Shown here: positions 23,057-32,925 of the stretch, piece after piece
Layout: each line of letters begins with the position of its first letter
How positions within the stretch are numbered: position 1 is the first letter of the stretch
Source of the DNA: Gymnopus androsaceus JB14
Taxonomy: Eukaryota > Basidiomycota > Agaricomycetes > Agaricales > Omphalotaceae
Assembly (NCBI GenBank): GCA_009733575.1
Contig: ML769513.1
Span: 1-64,000, forward strand
DNA length: 64,000 nt
Direction of reading: 5' to 3'
The notes under the pieces: model-generated
The model's input: only the letters and a program-made list of their open reading frames with translations
Told to the model about the DNA's origin: nothing
The model's database searches: none
Translations under genes and position numbers: made by a program

Positions 23057-24411
23057 ATGGCACCAGAAGAGTCAGAACAAATTGCACTTGCTGGGACTGT
23101 AATCTTTCAAAATATTTCTTCCATGATATTTGGAATTGGACTCTTTGGTAAGCAATGTATTTAAAGGTGGTGGAGAGGAACATTTATTTAATATATTGCT
23201 ACCAGGGTTCTACATATTGGCTTTCATCATTAGCATGTATATCATGATCTTGTGCATTTATTGGCAATATTCTATTACACTAACACCTACATATTTGAAA
23301 CCACACTGTAGGCAAAAGGAAAATAATAGACGAGCACATAAATCCATGATTGCACTCCTTCTGACAGGATTTGCTATGACAGTTCTTGTCACTTGTGCAG
23401 AAATTGCAAGCAATTTGTTGCTTGTCAAGTTCGGCTTCGTAGTGGCACTTCCAGGGGGTCTCATGGCACAGGAATTGGCTTCCAGCTTGAAAATTGTGGT
23501 AACAAATATTTTAGCAAACTGGTCTGGGAGTTTCATGGTAAGTTCTGCATAACCCTTCATTTTGGGCATGAAAACTTAATCCACATACAGCTCTTAATTG
23601 CTGATACAGCTATTGTTTGGAGAGCTTGGGCACTGTGGGCAGGAAATAGGCTGATTACATGGACACTGTTGATTATCCTGTTGGCAGACATTGGTGATCT
23701 ATTGTCCCATATATTCCTGACATAAATGGTACTGACATTAGAGACTATTTAGGTGTCAACATTGCTGATGCCATTGTTGACACTAAAGTTGACATCAACT
23801 TGGGCAATATTAGCACTAATACTGCCAGTGCAACCCTAGATTCGCTCACTCCTGCACTTAATTTATCAGTAAACATTGTGGCAACACTCCTGATAGCTCG
23901 TCGAGCATGGTGGGAATTGGGCACTTCATTCCCTTCCAAGATACTTATTACATCTTTAGGACATATCATCAATCAACCAGAGCAATAGTTCGCAACAAGA
24001 AAACCCAAGTACAAGCAATCCTTCTACTTATGGTTGAGTCTGGTGCAATTTTGGGTATGATACAGGTTCGTATCTTTTTCAAGTCTAATGGAAAATACAA
24101 ATTGTTTCTTTAAAAAGCTGTCTAGCACTATTGTTCAAGTAGTGGATACGAGACATCCAGTCTTGGTATCCCCTCTTGAAGATGCCAAATACTTTTTTGG
24201 AAGATTCTATATATACAGTGCTGTAAGTCTGAATCTATTTCAATAGCTAGATATTTGAAATGAATTGTTCAATTTTTTTCCCTTTGATCTATAGGTCCTG
24301 AATCCCATTGCCCTTGTCATCCTGGTTCAAACAGGCACCACCTATGAGCAAAGTTTTCATTTGGAAGATGTCCCCTCCTTAGAAATTGATTCAGGCCCAA
24401 ATTTTAGCTAA
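23057..24411 (+). CDS. multi-pass (probably 7TM) integral membrane protein, Agaricomycete type
   Basis: Seven exons (23057-23147, 23206-23537, 23591-23693, 23753-23909, 23960-24065, 24118-24222, 24295-24411) join in frame to 336 residues. All introns are 50-72 bp with GT/AG ends and no stop interrupts the protein, although the gene lies inside a transposon island. Hydrophobic segments fall at about residues 12-32, 33-50, 80-105, 110-150, 155-175, 205-225 and 250-300. The box IADTAIVWRAWALWAGNRL and the later SVNIVATLLIARRAWTYHQS are hallmarks of a large basidiomycete family of GPCR-like proteins of unknown ligand. The C-terminal tail is polar and ends GPNFS. Function is not known. Confidence 0.85.
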
Positions 24412-25071
24412 AAGATTATGATTGTTAGGGTGATGTGGAGTTCAGGCTTTATTTTTGACTTCCCTCCATCAGGTCCATGTAAACACTGTACAGTGGTATA
24501 TGCTTCCATATGTATCTATGCCACATCAAAACACTTGTTTACACATCCTTCTTTATATATTATTCATACTGTTTTATACACATTTCATTTTAATTTGGAT
24601 GCAAATTGCACTACGAAAAGGATATACAGTTATGTTTATTGATCTGGTATGGACATTTATCTTAATTGTTTCTGAGTTTCTGATAGCCAACTAACATAAT
24701 TGTCCAATAGTTTAGACAACTATCTTAATGGTAGCCTGGTGGGTATCCAAGGGGTATGCAAAAATAAAATTTTGATATCACGTTGTATTTTGACCTTAAG
24801 GCTTCCGAGGCCCCCCTTCCCTTTCTCCTTTATCCTTATATAGTAGTAAACTCCCATGCCCACCTGACATTTTTGCTCTGCCGCTGTTGCCGGAGCCTAA
24901 TTTTTGGAATTTCAAAGTGCCATGAAGACATTTACCCTTTACTGTGATGTTATTTCAGACCAATTAACATAATTGCACTTTTATTACATCAGTTCAGAGT
25001 GAGTCAGGGCTCTCCACAAACTTTCTCCATCCACATTAACAGCACATATTGCCTGCAAGGAGGATTTGATG
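24412..25071. other. spacer, no gene recognised
   Basis: 3' side of the 7TM gene. Open frames at 24418-24694 are hydrophobic, but they have no start context or splice support and follow the stop of the 7TM gene. Confidence 0.45.
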
Positions 25072-25341
25072 TGTTGGAATAAAATCAAGAATGATGACTT
25101 TACTCCAATCTAATAGCAATAAGCCCTAGCAAACATGCAGGGAATAAATTGGAAAGTAATGTACTAGATATACTATTTCTAAGGATAGGTCAAACTATCT
25201 ACGTATCTGTGTGCCAAATACCCAAATGATAAGTAAATATAGAAACGGCGCATCAAATGCATAAACTAAACCGGATAAAAATGGAACCAGATAGGATAAA
25301 TGCAGACAGCTCGATTGCCCAATCCGGCAATATCTCCAACA
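25072..25341 (-). repeat. LTR of a third LTR element (3' LTR, minus)
   Basis: 270 bp bounded by TGTTGG and CCAACA, read on the minus strand as TGTTGGAGATATTGCC ... GATTTTATTCCAACA. Directly before it on that strand is the purine-rich GTGGGGGTG, as expected of a polypurine tract, so this is a 3' LTR. Confidence 0.65.
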
Positions 25342-25449
25342 CACCCCCACAGTCGAGATGTATGCAAACAGAAAATAAAAACATTGAAAATAAAAACAGT
25401 CAAATCAAAAAACATATGGAGAGATCATCATCATTGAAGCATCAGAATA

Positions 25450-25690
25450 ATTTTATTGTCATTGGATTGTGCATTGTCAAGCACACATCAAATTGTCACC
25501 AGCATCTAAAGAGCTTCATCATCAGCTTCAGACCATACACCATCAGCAGCCCAATTGGATTCAGCATAACCAACATGTGCACCCCCAGAGACCTTGCTCT
25601 TCTCCCAAGCTTTACAGTCAGGGCAGTTGGAACGGAAATGACCTTTCTTGGTGCAGAGGAAGCATGTTATCTCGGATAGGGGATGGCAGG
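25450..25690 (-). pseudogene. copia-type gag fragment with zinc knuckle
   Basis: On the minus strand reads CFLCTKKGHFRSNCPDCKAW, a CX2CX4HX4C knuckle typical of copia gag, followed by an acidic WSEADDEAL. It lies only about 110 bp from the 3' LTR, so the whole pol region is missing: an internally deleted derivative. Confidence 0.7.
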
Positions 25691-25711
25691 AAGTATGAGC
25701 AACAACTACTA

Positions 25712-26145
25712 ATCAGCAAAAACTGTTTTGGGCCCAGGAGGATCCAAGGCCTCTTAGGCAACCTGAGGCAACCTAGTTGGCCCAGGAAAAAGGGCAAAAC
25801 TTTGGACACCTCAGGTATCCTGGTCATCTTAGGTATCCTGGGACATCCTGAGGCATCCTAAGGCATCCTAGGATAGGCAGTTTATCCCAGGATGCCCCAG
25901 GATGCAATCAGGACATCCCAGGATGTCCTAGGATGTCCTAGGATGTCTCAGGATGTTCCAGGATACCTAAGATGACTAGGATACTGTACTCTTCCGACCA
26001 ACTGTTCACAGATTTCGGAAAAATACAAAATAAAAAATACCAAAAAAATCCGAAAATTCGAGAAAAAATTAAATCCGATGTCCAATTATTTGGACGTGAC
26101 GCGTGACTGAACAGTTGGTCGGAAGAGTACAGTACCTGAGTAGTG
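25712..26145. mobile_element. CATCAG-family MITE, CCTNAGG type (right end lost)
   Basis: The left end ATCAGCAAAAACTGTTTTGG at 25712 is followed by CCTCAGGTATCCTGGTCATC (about 25809), which is mirrored at 25963-25983 and continues at 26135 after the MITE at 25984-26132. The interior is an array of GGATGTCCTAGG-type units. The right terminus is replaced by unrelated sequence after about 26145. Confidence 0.65.
25984..26132. mobile_element. TA-flanked MITE
   Basis: 149 bp with 25-bp perfect inverted ends (CTGTACTCTTCCGACCAACT and its mirror), flanked by TA (25982-25983, 26133-26134). It sits inside the right arm of the CCTNAGG element; removing it with one TA rejoins the arm. Size, TIR and TA fit a Tc1/mariner MITE. 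Confidence 0.88.
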
Positions 26146-26373
26146 TTGACCATGGGTCAACCCCTGGGTATTTCAGACTAACACCATACCCTGACCCTCA
26201 AATACTGTACCCCTATGGGTCAGGGTCCAACACCTTACCCAAGACCCTATGGTTATTTATACCCTTGGAAACCCGCGGTAAACCATGGTATACTGTGGGT
26301 TCTTGACTTAAAGTGATCAAGTAATCCTGTTGAAGAACACCTACAGTAGCTACTACTTATACTACAAATTCTC

Positions 26374-26870
26374 ATTCTTTTTTGGAGTTGCTCTCTTCCA
26401 ACTGATCTGCTTTGTGCTTCCCCTTTCCCTTAATGTTACTCTCAACAGCTTTAAGTACATCTTTGTCCTTACTCAAATCATGTCTACTCCAACTGCCAAG
26501 ACACATAAACCTACGGATAGACTGACCATTGAGACAATTACGTGTGAAACCAAGAAGATGACATCCTTGTGAGAAGACACATTCTACTGCCATCAAAGTG
26601 GCTAGAAAAATAGTTGGCAAATCCATTAAAAATTAGCAATGAATTATGAGACTCACATGGAACAGATAGATAGTCTAATGCCATATATGAAAGCCTTGGA
26701 TAAACCTGCCGCTTCTCCCACCACCATTTCAATGGATTGTCAGTACCCTCTGGGGCAGCGGCAAGATACTCATCAACTTCATTGCAAGACACAGATATGT
26801 TGGGAAGAGATATATGATCAAAGATATCAAAGTCATTGTTGAGAGATGAGGAGCTCGCAGCAGGCTAAAG
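26374..26870 (-). pseudogene. hAT transposase, C-terminal dimerisation domain
   Basis: On the minus strand: EVDEYLAAAPEGTDNPLKWW, then WEKRQVYPRLSYMALDYLSV. A 55-bp intron (about 26575-26633) leads to AVECVFSQGCHLLGFTRN and the basic end KGKGKHK. This is the hAT C-terminal dimerisation region. The consensus VERVFSQGRHLLGFTRNRL has become ECVFSQGCHLLGFTRNCL here: three Arg-to-Cys changes, each CGT to TGT. No N-terminal catalytic part was found, so it is a fragment. Confidence 0.87.
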
Positions 26871-27300
26871 AGTGAATGAATAGTTAGAGCAACTAAATAA
26901 ACAGTTAACCGCACTTACTGTGACTATAGTTTGCTCATCCAGTTCATCCAATTTCTGTCCAATTTACTCCATCTGGTTTCTCCAGATTCCATCCACTTTA
27001 CCCATATCCCATCTGCTTTACCTGTATTCCACCTGCATTCTCCCTATTTTACTTGACTACACTTGCCACTCAATTCCTCCATATTCTGTCTGCATTCATT
27101 CTACTCTGCTTATTGCACCTTGGAGCAGTTGCCATTCAGTGCATACAACACCAACAGTACTGTACAGACCCTTACAGTACATGGTTACTGCAGTTGCTTG
27201 TATTGGTCTCAGCTTATATCTAGGCATGAGACATTCAGGATACACCAGTTTGAGATCCATTTTGTGCACTGGGTCTCACAAAGTGGCTACTCAAATCACT
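26871..27300. other. spacer with degenerate repeats
   Basis: 26940-27060 holds loosely repeated CCATCTG / TTTACCCATAT units. No gene recognised. Confidence 0.4.
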
Positions 27301-28165
27301 GTTTCAAGGTACTTTCTGTGTATCTCTGACCATGGGGAAGGTGCTGACCACCTTTCAGCTGAACAAACCCATTGGGATCTCTTTTGACATGACCATTGGC
27401 TACCCAGTCATGCAAGTCTATGCAATCATTGAACTTTGGACTGTTGCAATCATCCCAGAAACATTTGTTTGAATGACTCAGCTTTGGCAGACAATTGCCC
27501 CTAGACTGGTTTGAATTACTGTCTCCTTTTGATACCATCTGCACCATCAACTGGGCTAGCAAGGAGACTGTTTGTGTGAGCTGGTCCAGTTTGGACCCAG
27601 TGGGTTCTGGCTTTGGAATGACTGCAGTGGTGATGGAGAATTTTCTGTGGTAAGCTCCAAGTTCCTTGCTATTGAGATTCCATTTTTGATGAACTCTTGG
27701 ATTACTTTCTTTAGGTCTTCCATGGTAGCCTCCATCAGCAAGTTGGCAAGAGTATGGGATGCATGGAGTGTATGGGTGCATGGCAGCCATGCCAATTTTG
27801 GGTGCTTGATCAGAAATTCTCCATACTTTGCAAAAGTATGGAGTACGTTATAAGTATGGGAAGTATGGCAGTCGTCAAACTTACTTTTTAGTTAAAATGG
27901 TCATTATAGTCTATTAGAGAATTATGTCAAAATAGGATTTCATTGGAATGGTAGTCTGCGAAACGGTTTACATAGAATGCTGTGAATACATCTAGGCTGT
28001 TATAATGTGCTAGTCCAAGGCTGCGAGGAAGGGCTCTCAAGCCATACGTAGAGATAATAGAAGAGCACAATCTGCACTTATGGCTTGAAAGCCCAGCTCA
28101 TCCTCATCAATGATGACGGCTACTGTATCCTGGCGCTGAGGCTGGCCATACCATGAAGGAGTGCA

Positions 28166-28498
28166 CATCAGGAAAAATGGTCTGGGCCAAGGATAGCCTA
28201 GGTAACCTAAGCCTCCTAGGTTACAGGGGCTGGACTTGGGATGGCCTAGGCAGCCTAGGCCTCCTAGGTTACCTAGGACTATCTCAGGCTGCCTGAGGTT
28301 TCCCCAGGGTTCTTCCAGGTTTCCTCAGGTTTTCTCAGGTTTTCTCAGGAGACTCAGGTTGTCAAAAGTCCACCCCCTAATTCCTAGGTCATCCTAAAGG
28401 AACCTAGGCAACCTAGGTGGCCTAGGTGGCCTAGGTGTCTTTGAGTTACCTTGAGGTTAACTTCAGGCCATCCAAGGCCCAAACAGTTTTTCCTGATG
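28166..28498. mobile_element. CATCAG-family MITE, CCTNAGG type (third copy)
   Basis: 333 bp. CATCAGGAAAAATGGTCTGG on the left, GTTTTTCCTGATG on the right, CA on both sides (28164-28165, 28499-28500). Arms of CCTAGG/CCTNAGG repeats meet in the middle near 28330. Confidence 0.82.
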
Positions 28499-28679
28499 CA
28501 ACAGATCCGCTCACAATGGAGGAGCATTTGACTGAGTGCATTGTACCAGTTTGAGCGGCACCACGGCTTCTTCACAGCAGTATATGTCGTGATTCAGGAC
28601 GTCAGTGCAATTGACACAAAGGAGCACCACGGAAGCAAGCTGGGCATTTAACATGGACCTGTCAAACGACAAAATGCCA

Positions 28680-29482
28680 CCAAGGCCAATCTTCCTCTTT
28701 CCACCACTTCTGACCTGTGCAAATGGGACACCGAGTTTATGCCCACTATTACTGACTTTGTGGTAGCTCAAGAATCTCAATACTGCATGAGCAATGTTGA
28801 CTTTAAGTTCTTCATCAAGAGCACCTGGTCAATAGTATATCCTTTTTCGGAAGAGCTCAAGGATAATCCGACAATTGCTGGTAAGTATTCAACATCTCAT
28901 ATCTTCAGCTCTGATTCCTGTCTATTGCAGGTTCACAATCAAATACGCACTTACCGAAGCAAAACCGGCAAGAAAGCAATGTCAGTTGTTGCTCAGAGAC
29001 TCAACACGCTTGAGGATGATATTGAAGAACACACAACATGGGTTGCAATTCAGTTTCATGAGAACCGCTGGGCTTATGACTCACCTGGGCACACTGTACA
29101 TCCAGTTTTTAAAAAAATATTTCCATATACTAATGTATGCTTAGCGAGCTACAAGCTCTGGTGCAATGAGAGGTTTGATGATCCTCGAAACTTTTGCCTA
29201 CCACTCCGAGCTTGCCAGGACATTCAAGGCCAAATTGAAATCTGGATTCCCTGCTGGTGCATTGGTACTGAGTGCGGCGGCAGTTCGTCTTTTCATTGCT
29301 CATTCAAATTCCACTCTGATTGTCATATTCCAGGATCTCCGGGCACTCCGTGCTCACACACTAGGCTACGAATCTATGAAACATGCATACCAGGTTGACA
29401 ATGTGAAGCGGAAGAAAGTGTGCAATCTAATTTCGACTCCTCAGCATACAGTGAAGTGTCCTAGCAGCTTCAGCGACAATTG
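28680..29482 (+). pseudogene. fragment of a basidiomycete protein family (DUF6532-like), inside a TIR element
   Basis: Reads TTSDLCKWDTEFMPTITDF ... TWSIVYPFSEELKDNPTIAG. A clean 50-bp intron (28880-28929) follows, then VHNQIRTYRSKTGKKAMSVV, AIQFHENRWAYDSP and, in another frame, ETFAYHSELARTFKAKL and SGFPAGALVLSAAAV. This order is that of a group of Agaricomycete proteins of unknown function resembling DUF6532. A frame change near 29110 and the missing N-terminus make it a pseudogene. The retained intron shows that genomic DNA, not a cDNA, was taken into the element. Confidence 0.55.
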
Positions 29483-30149
29483 AGGTACATTTCCCCTTTG
29501 CACTCAATTATCAATTTGTTAACCATATTTTACTAGTGCATCATTTGTTTCTCTCGGCATTGATGGGGTTTCGTGGTTTTTGTTTACTAGTGCTCCTCAT
29601 TGTTCCTCATTGTTCAAGTTCGGGGGTCTCTAGTATGGCCTTCATGTGCTCATTGTGATTGTATAGTTTTTACATAAAATTTATATCTCTTTCTGCCTCT
29701 GAAAAGTGTGTATGGGTGCATGGAAAAGTGTGTATGGGATGCATGTAAAAGTGTGCATGGGTGCATGGAGTTTATGCACCCTCCATTTTTCCATACATGC
29801 ATGGAAGTTGCATGGGGAGTATGGACCCATGCATCCATACTTTTGCCAACTTGCTGATGTCTGCAACTTGGAGGGCCCCTGGATAATGGGACAAGACTTC
29901 CACTTTGAACTTGTTCCATGTTTTTGCAGCTTCCTTGAATGACGGAAGAGTCTTCCAAAACAGTGTTTATTCAGGATCAGTGTAATGCAGAACAGCCTTC
30001 TTCATGTCTGCATTGTTGTTAGTGATACCTGCAGCTGTTGCAACTGTCTCAAACTCTTCAAAGAATGTTGGAAGTTGTTCTTCAAACTTGGAATCCCACT
30101 TTGGGGCGGAGCACTCATTTTGAGCAGGGAGAGGTTGTATAGTGGCCAT

Positions 30150-30596
30150 TGGTGGCAGGTGATTATTTGGAATTGGAATGGACTGGTAAGTGGACCTTGG
30201 ACTAGGTCAGATATCTGGACTAACCCTTGGACTAGGGTTCTGGGGCTGTCTCCTTGGACTAGGAGAATGACTCTGCCTCCTTGGACTAGGATGATTAGGA
30301 CTGCCAACTGGACTTGTTGATGGGACAGGAGTTCTTTTGGGACTGAAGGAGTTGGAGGGATCAAGTAATGAAAGCCAGTTGTGAACAGTGTCTTTGTTGG
30401 GGACTGGAGTGAAGAGGTCCAAGGTCTTGTAGGTGAGCTTGGCAGACTGGAGGGAAGTAAGAAGAGCTTGAGTTTCTGGAGAAAGAGGATGAGGTTGTAG
30501 ACCTTCTTGACCATGTCAAGGCATTTTTACAACTTTTGTAAAAGTTTTCTAAAATGCAAACTACACTGGATTACCCCCTCACGGTGGGCTCCAGAT
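30150..30596 (-). other. gypsy leader and start of gag
   Basis: On the minus strand, CTGGAGCCCACCGTGAGGGG follows the presumed LTR end at 30596, as in the primer-binding/leader region of fungal gypsy elements. It is followed by a Pro/Ser-rich reading (SPRRQSHSPSPRRQPQNPSP) typical of a disordered gag N-terminus. Confidence 0.55.
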
Positions 30597-31072
30597 GTAA
30601 AGCTAGCTCTTGTGTGAATGTGAGATAGTCTTCAAGTTTGTTTGGGGTAATTTGCAGTTGTTTGCACAAATGGTGGACCAAGTTGGGGGCAAAGAACAAG
30701 ATATATATTTTAACTACCAATGCCAAGTGTAAATACCAAAACATCGAGCGTTTGACACACCAGCATATAAGTGTCAAGTAAGTAATAGCTTGAGTCTTGG
30801 CGAGACCGAGACTCAGTAAATAAGTATGTAGTTTGGTTATTATGTACAAAGGTAAGTAAGTGTAAGTAAGGTCCATCTCATCAATTCAAAAGGACTTGTT
30901 GCGGCTCATATGCGTGTAGATGCGTGTGAGGCGCAACAGCTTTTATGGACTGGAACAGTCCGATGCCATTTGGATCTGTCCCATCATTGATTAATGCTTC
31001 ACATCTCCCGAGAAATTTTGATCATTAATCTCAAGATTCCAGACTCAACAATACTGACCATACTTACAGATG
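30597..31072 (-). repeat. probable gypsy 5' LTR
   Basis: Inferred from the leader that follows it; the last bases would be TTTACA. An outer edge near 31072 (TGTAAGTATGG on the minus strand) is a guess; no partner LTR is in the window to confirm it. Confidence 0.4.
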
Positions 31073-31308
31073 TAGAGCATTCCAGCTGATTATTGTACCA
31101 AAATCATACGTGAACCTAGACACACAGTAAATGTGTTCTGTTTGCACTAAAGTTGGTATCCCAATTCAAATGTGAAGCTATGGATGTTTCGGAATCGCAG
31201 GTGCAGGTGCAGCCTTAGACTGAGTTTACTTATACAAGGAATGCCTAACATCTTAAAGCCACAATGAATTTGACTGCTTGTCCATAAGTATTCCGGAAGG
31301 TTCTTGAT

Positions 31309-31912
31309 CTAGTACGCATCTGCATTCTCCCTTACTAGTGGATCCCGACGCATTACGCGAACCATCCTTTGGCATTTCTGCTGCATGCAGCTACATCCGG
31401 TTTTAAGAGCACCATTATGGGCGACTTGAGTCCCTACACAGGCTGAAATAAGCAATTATGAACTGTTGGCATAGTATGACATGAACCAGCTGATTGCAGC
31501 TTATTTCCTTGTCCCTGTACTTTTTTTTGCAAGCAAATCCACCTCCTGGTAGTTCTGGAGTTCTAGTGTAAGAGCACAGAGAACAGTACGAGTAGTATCC
31601 GCGGGCTAAAAAACTGTTTTGCACATATCTCACTCAGTTCTCAGCCAATTTGCATGAACCTGGACTCATCTTGAAACTGGGATTTTTCTCTTCAAGTTGC
31701 TACATAAAATACCCGCGGATACTACTCGTACCGTTCTCTGTAAGAGTATGGCCCTCCGCTTTACATCTTGAATGACTCGGAGGGCATTAAGATAAGGACT
31801 CAAGAAAAATTATAAGGACTCTGTGCTTACCGTCGTTTGCAGTTGTTTGGCCAACCATGAGTAGCAGAACGAGTTTTGCGCTCAGCGCAGTGATAATGGT
31901 AGGGAAACGCAT
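31309..31912 (-). CDS. small secreted cysteine-rich protein (candidate)
   Basis: The start at 31912 opens on a clear signal peptide (MRFPTIITALSAKLVLLLMV, cleaved near GQTTAND). Exon 1 ends at 31831 with a GTAAGC donor. Exon 2 (31554-31487) gives LPGGGFACKKKYRDKEISCN and ends at a GTTCATG donor. A third exon with regular cysteines (GCSCMQQKCQRMVRVM) runs to a stop at 31309, but the acceptor that reads it in frame is not certain: TTTCAG at about 31443 leaves the wrong phase. Either the junction is non-standard or the gene is broken. The product would be 70-80 residues after cleavage, of the small-secreted-protein kind common in plant-associated basidiomycetes. A TATA box lies about 100 bp upstream. 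Confidence 0.5.
31577..31740. mobile_element. hAT-like MITE in intron 1 of the small secreted protein gene
   Basis: 164 bp. CAGAGAACAGTACGAGTAGT is mirrored at the right end (with one difference, ending GTTCTCTG at 31740). 8-bp flanks TAAGAGCA (31569-31576) and TAAGAGTA (31741-31748) match at 7 of 8. Intron 1 would be about 104 bp without it. Confidence 0.85.
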
Positions 31913-32008
31913 GGTGGTAGATAAGTAGACGAAATTAACCCGAAACAGAACAGCTGTTTGTGGCGAGCTGGGATTGAACTTCGTGAGGTCTTCGGAGAGT
32001 GGGGTTAC

Positions 32009-32017
32009 CTTTTATAC
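32009..32017 (-). promoter_or_regulatory. TATA box of the small secreted protein gene
   Basis: Minus strand TATAAAAGG, about 100 bp before the start codon at 31912: a canonical TATA box at a distance that leaves a leader of ordinary length. It suggests strong or regulated expression. Confidence 0.6.
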
Positions 32018-32159
32018 AGTGCTAAGGTATCAACGATGTCACTTGCATCTTCAAATTTGAATGGGGATTTTGGGCTAGAATGAGAAAGTCTTCCTGTATG
32101 TATTGCTTAAGTGCTTGCAACTTTAGCTATGCTTGCTAAAGTTGAATAAACCTGTCGAA

Positions 32160-32499
32160 TTGGACAGGTGTGCAATTTTTTATTTTTTATTTTGTGGAGC
32201 ATGCCTCCTTTGGGATAACGACCAAGTCGTTTTCCTCCAGCCGCTAAGGTGTGCAAGGCAATGAGCCAAGCAAGGTATATGATAAGAATCCACTCGAGGG
32301 AATGCATTACGCACAGGTGCATATTGCACCCCATGTGGGACTCCGTGTCGGCCTCCATCCTCCATCTCTATCTGTAATAAATTAGCATAAACATAAATCA
32401 TAAACATACTTACTCTCCCTACCCCATGCCATGCCGACGCGTCTGCCCACTAAAACCCCGACCTCTCCAAATAATTCTCCTGAGAGGAAGTCTTGGTTG
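32160..32499 (-). mobile_element. 3' part of a non-LTR element (beyond copia B)
   Basis: Continues, across copia B, the open frame that enters at 38185 (VVSDTWKEVVS | NQDFLSGELFGEVG), giving VLVGRRVGMAWGRES and a stop, then a 3' untranslated part. It ends in an A/T-rich tail (AAAATAAAAAATAAAAAATT on the minus strand, near 32178-32200). Confidence 0.75.
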
Positions 32500-32504
32500 G
32501 ATAC

Positions 32505-32867
32505 TGTTGGAATATCAAAGGTAACTATATTCTATCGAACTATACATGGAACGCTTTCTCGTAGTCTCCACTTGTTTGTATCACCATCCCATGCACTCCA
32601 CTGTTATTGTCTCGCAGACTCCACTCAGTCTCTCACCATATCCACTTGTTCTCTCGCAGTACCCACTATACCGTATGGACAGTAGCCACAAGTGTTCACG
32701 CAGTAGCCACTTGCCCGATATATCATTTGTACTTAGGACTGTATATAAGCTTAGGTACCGTACCCTGTAATACCACCGTTGTCCCCCATCGATCTGTGTG
32801 ATTGTTACTACTAAGTCCTGTGTGGACTTACTACTGCTACTTCCTATTTAGGAACTTAACTCTAATA
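32505..32867 (+). repeat. copia B 5' LTR
   Basis: TGTTGGAATATC to CTCTAATA. TATA-like GTATATAAG near 32738. Confidence 0.93.
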
Positions 32868-32925
32868 GGTTATGGGCCCCGGCCTTAACCATTGACGCAT
32901 CTATTTGTGGACATAACTTTTGTTG

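Larger units (their letters stand above)
27733..29859. mobile_element. 2.1-kb CATCAG TIR element carrying a gene fragment
   Basis: The ends CATCAGCAAGTTGGCAA (27733) and TTGCCAACTTGCTGATG (ending 29859) are inverted, and the arms continue into GTATGGATGCATGG-type repeats. TC flanks both sides (27731-27732, 29860-29861). It holds a CCTNAGG MITE (28166-28498) and a spliced fragment of a host-type gene (about 28680-29482), but no recognisable transposase. Confidence 0.85.
27301..30149 (-). pseudogene. Ty3/gypsy gag, split by a 2.1-kb TIR element
   Basis: The gag reads on the minus strand from 30149 (WDSKFEEQLPTFFEEFETVA) through LPSFKEAAKTWNKFKVEVLS and YPGALQVA to 29862. It resumes at 27732 with EATMEDLKKVIQEFIKNGIS, ELGAYHRKF and a C-terminal CFWDDC ... 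GHVKRDPNGFVQL. Taking out 27733-29859 plus one 2-bp repeat restores the codons V-A-E-A-T. A stop after YTDPE and a frame change near 27640 show decay. Pol is absent beyond 27301. Confidence 0.8.

Noticed and set aside
24418..24694. hydrophobic frames after the 7TM gene
   Set aside because: They follow the stop of a complete 7TM gene; hydrophobicity comes from T-rich sequence and no splice joins them.
25257..25679. 140-codon plus-strand frame
   Set aside because: The opposite strand carries a CX2CX4HX4C gag knuckle and an LTR, which explain the region better.
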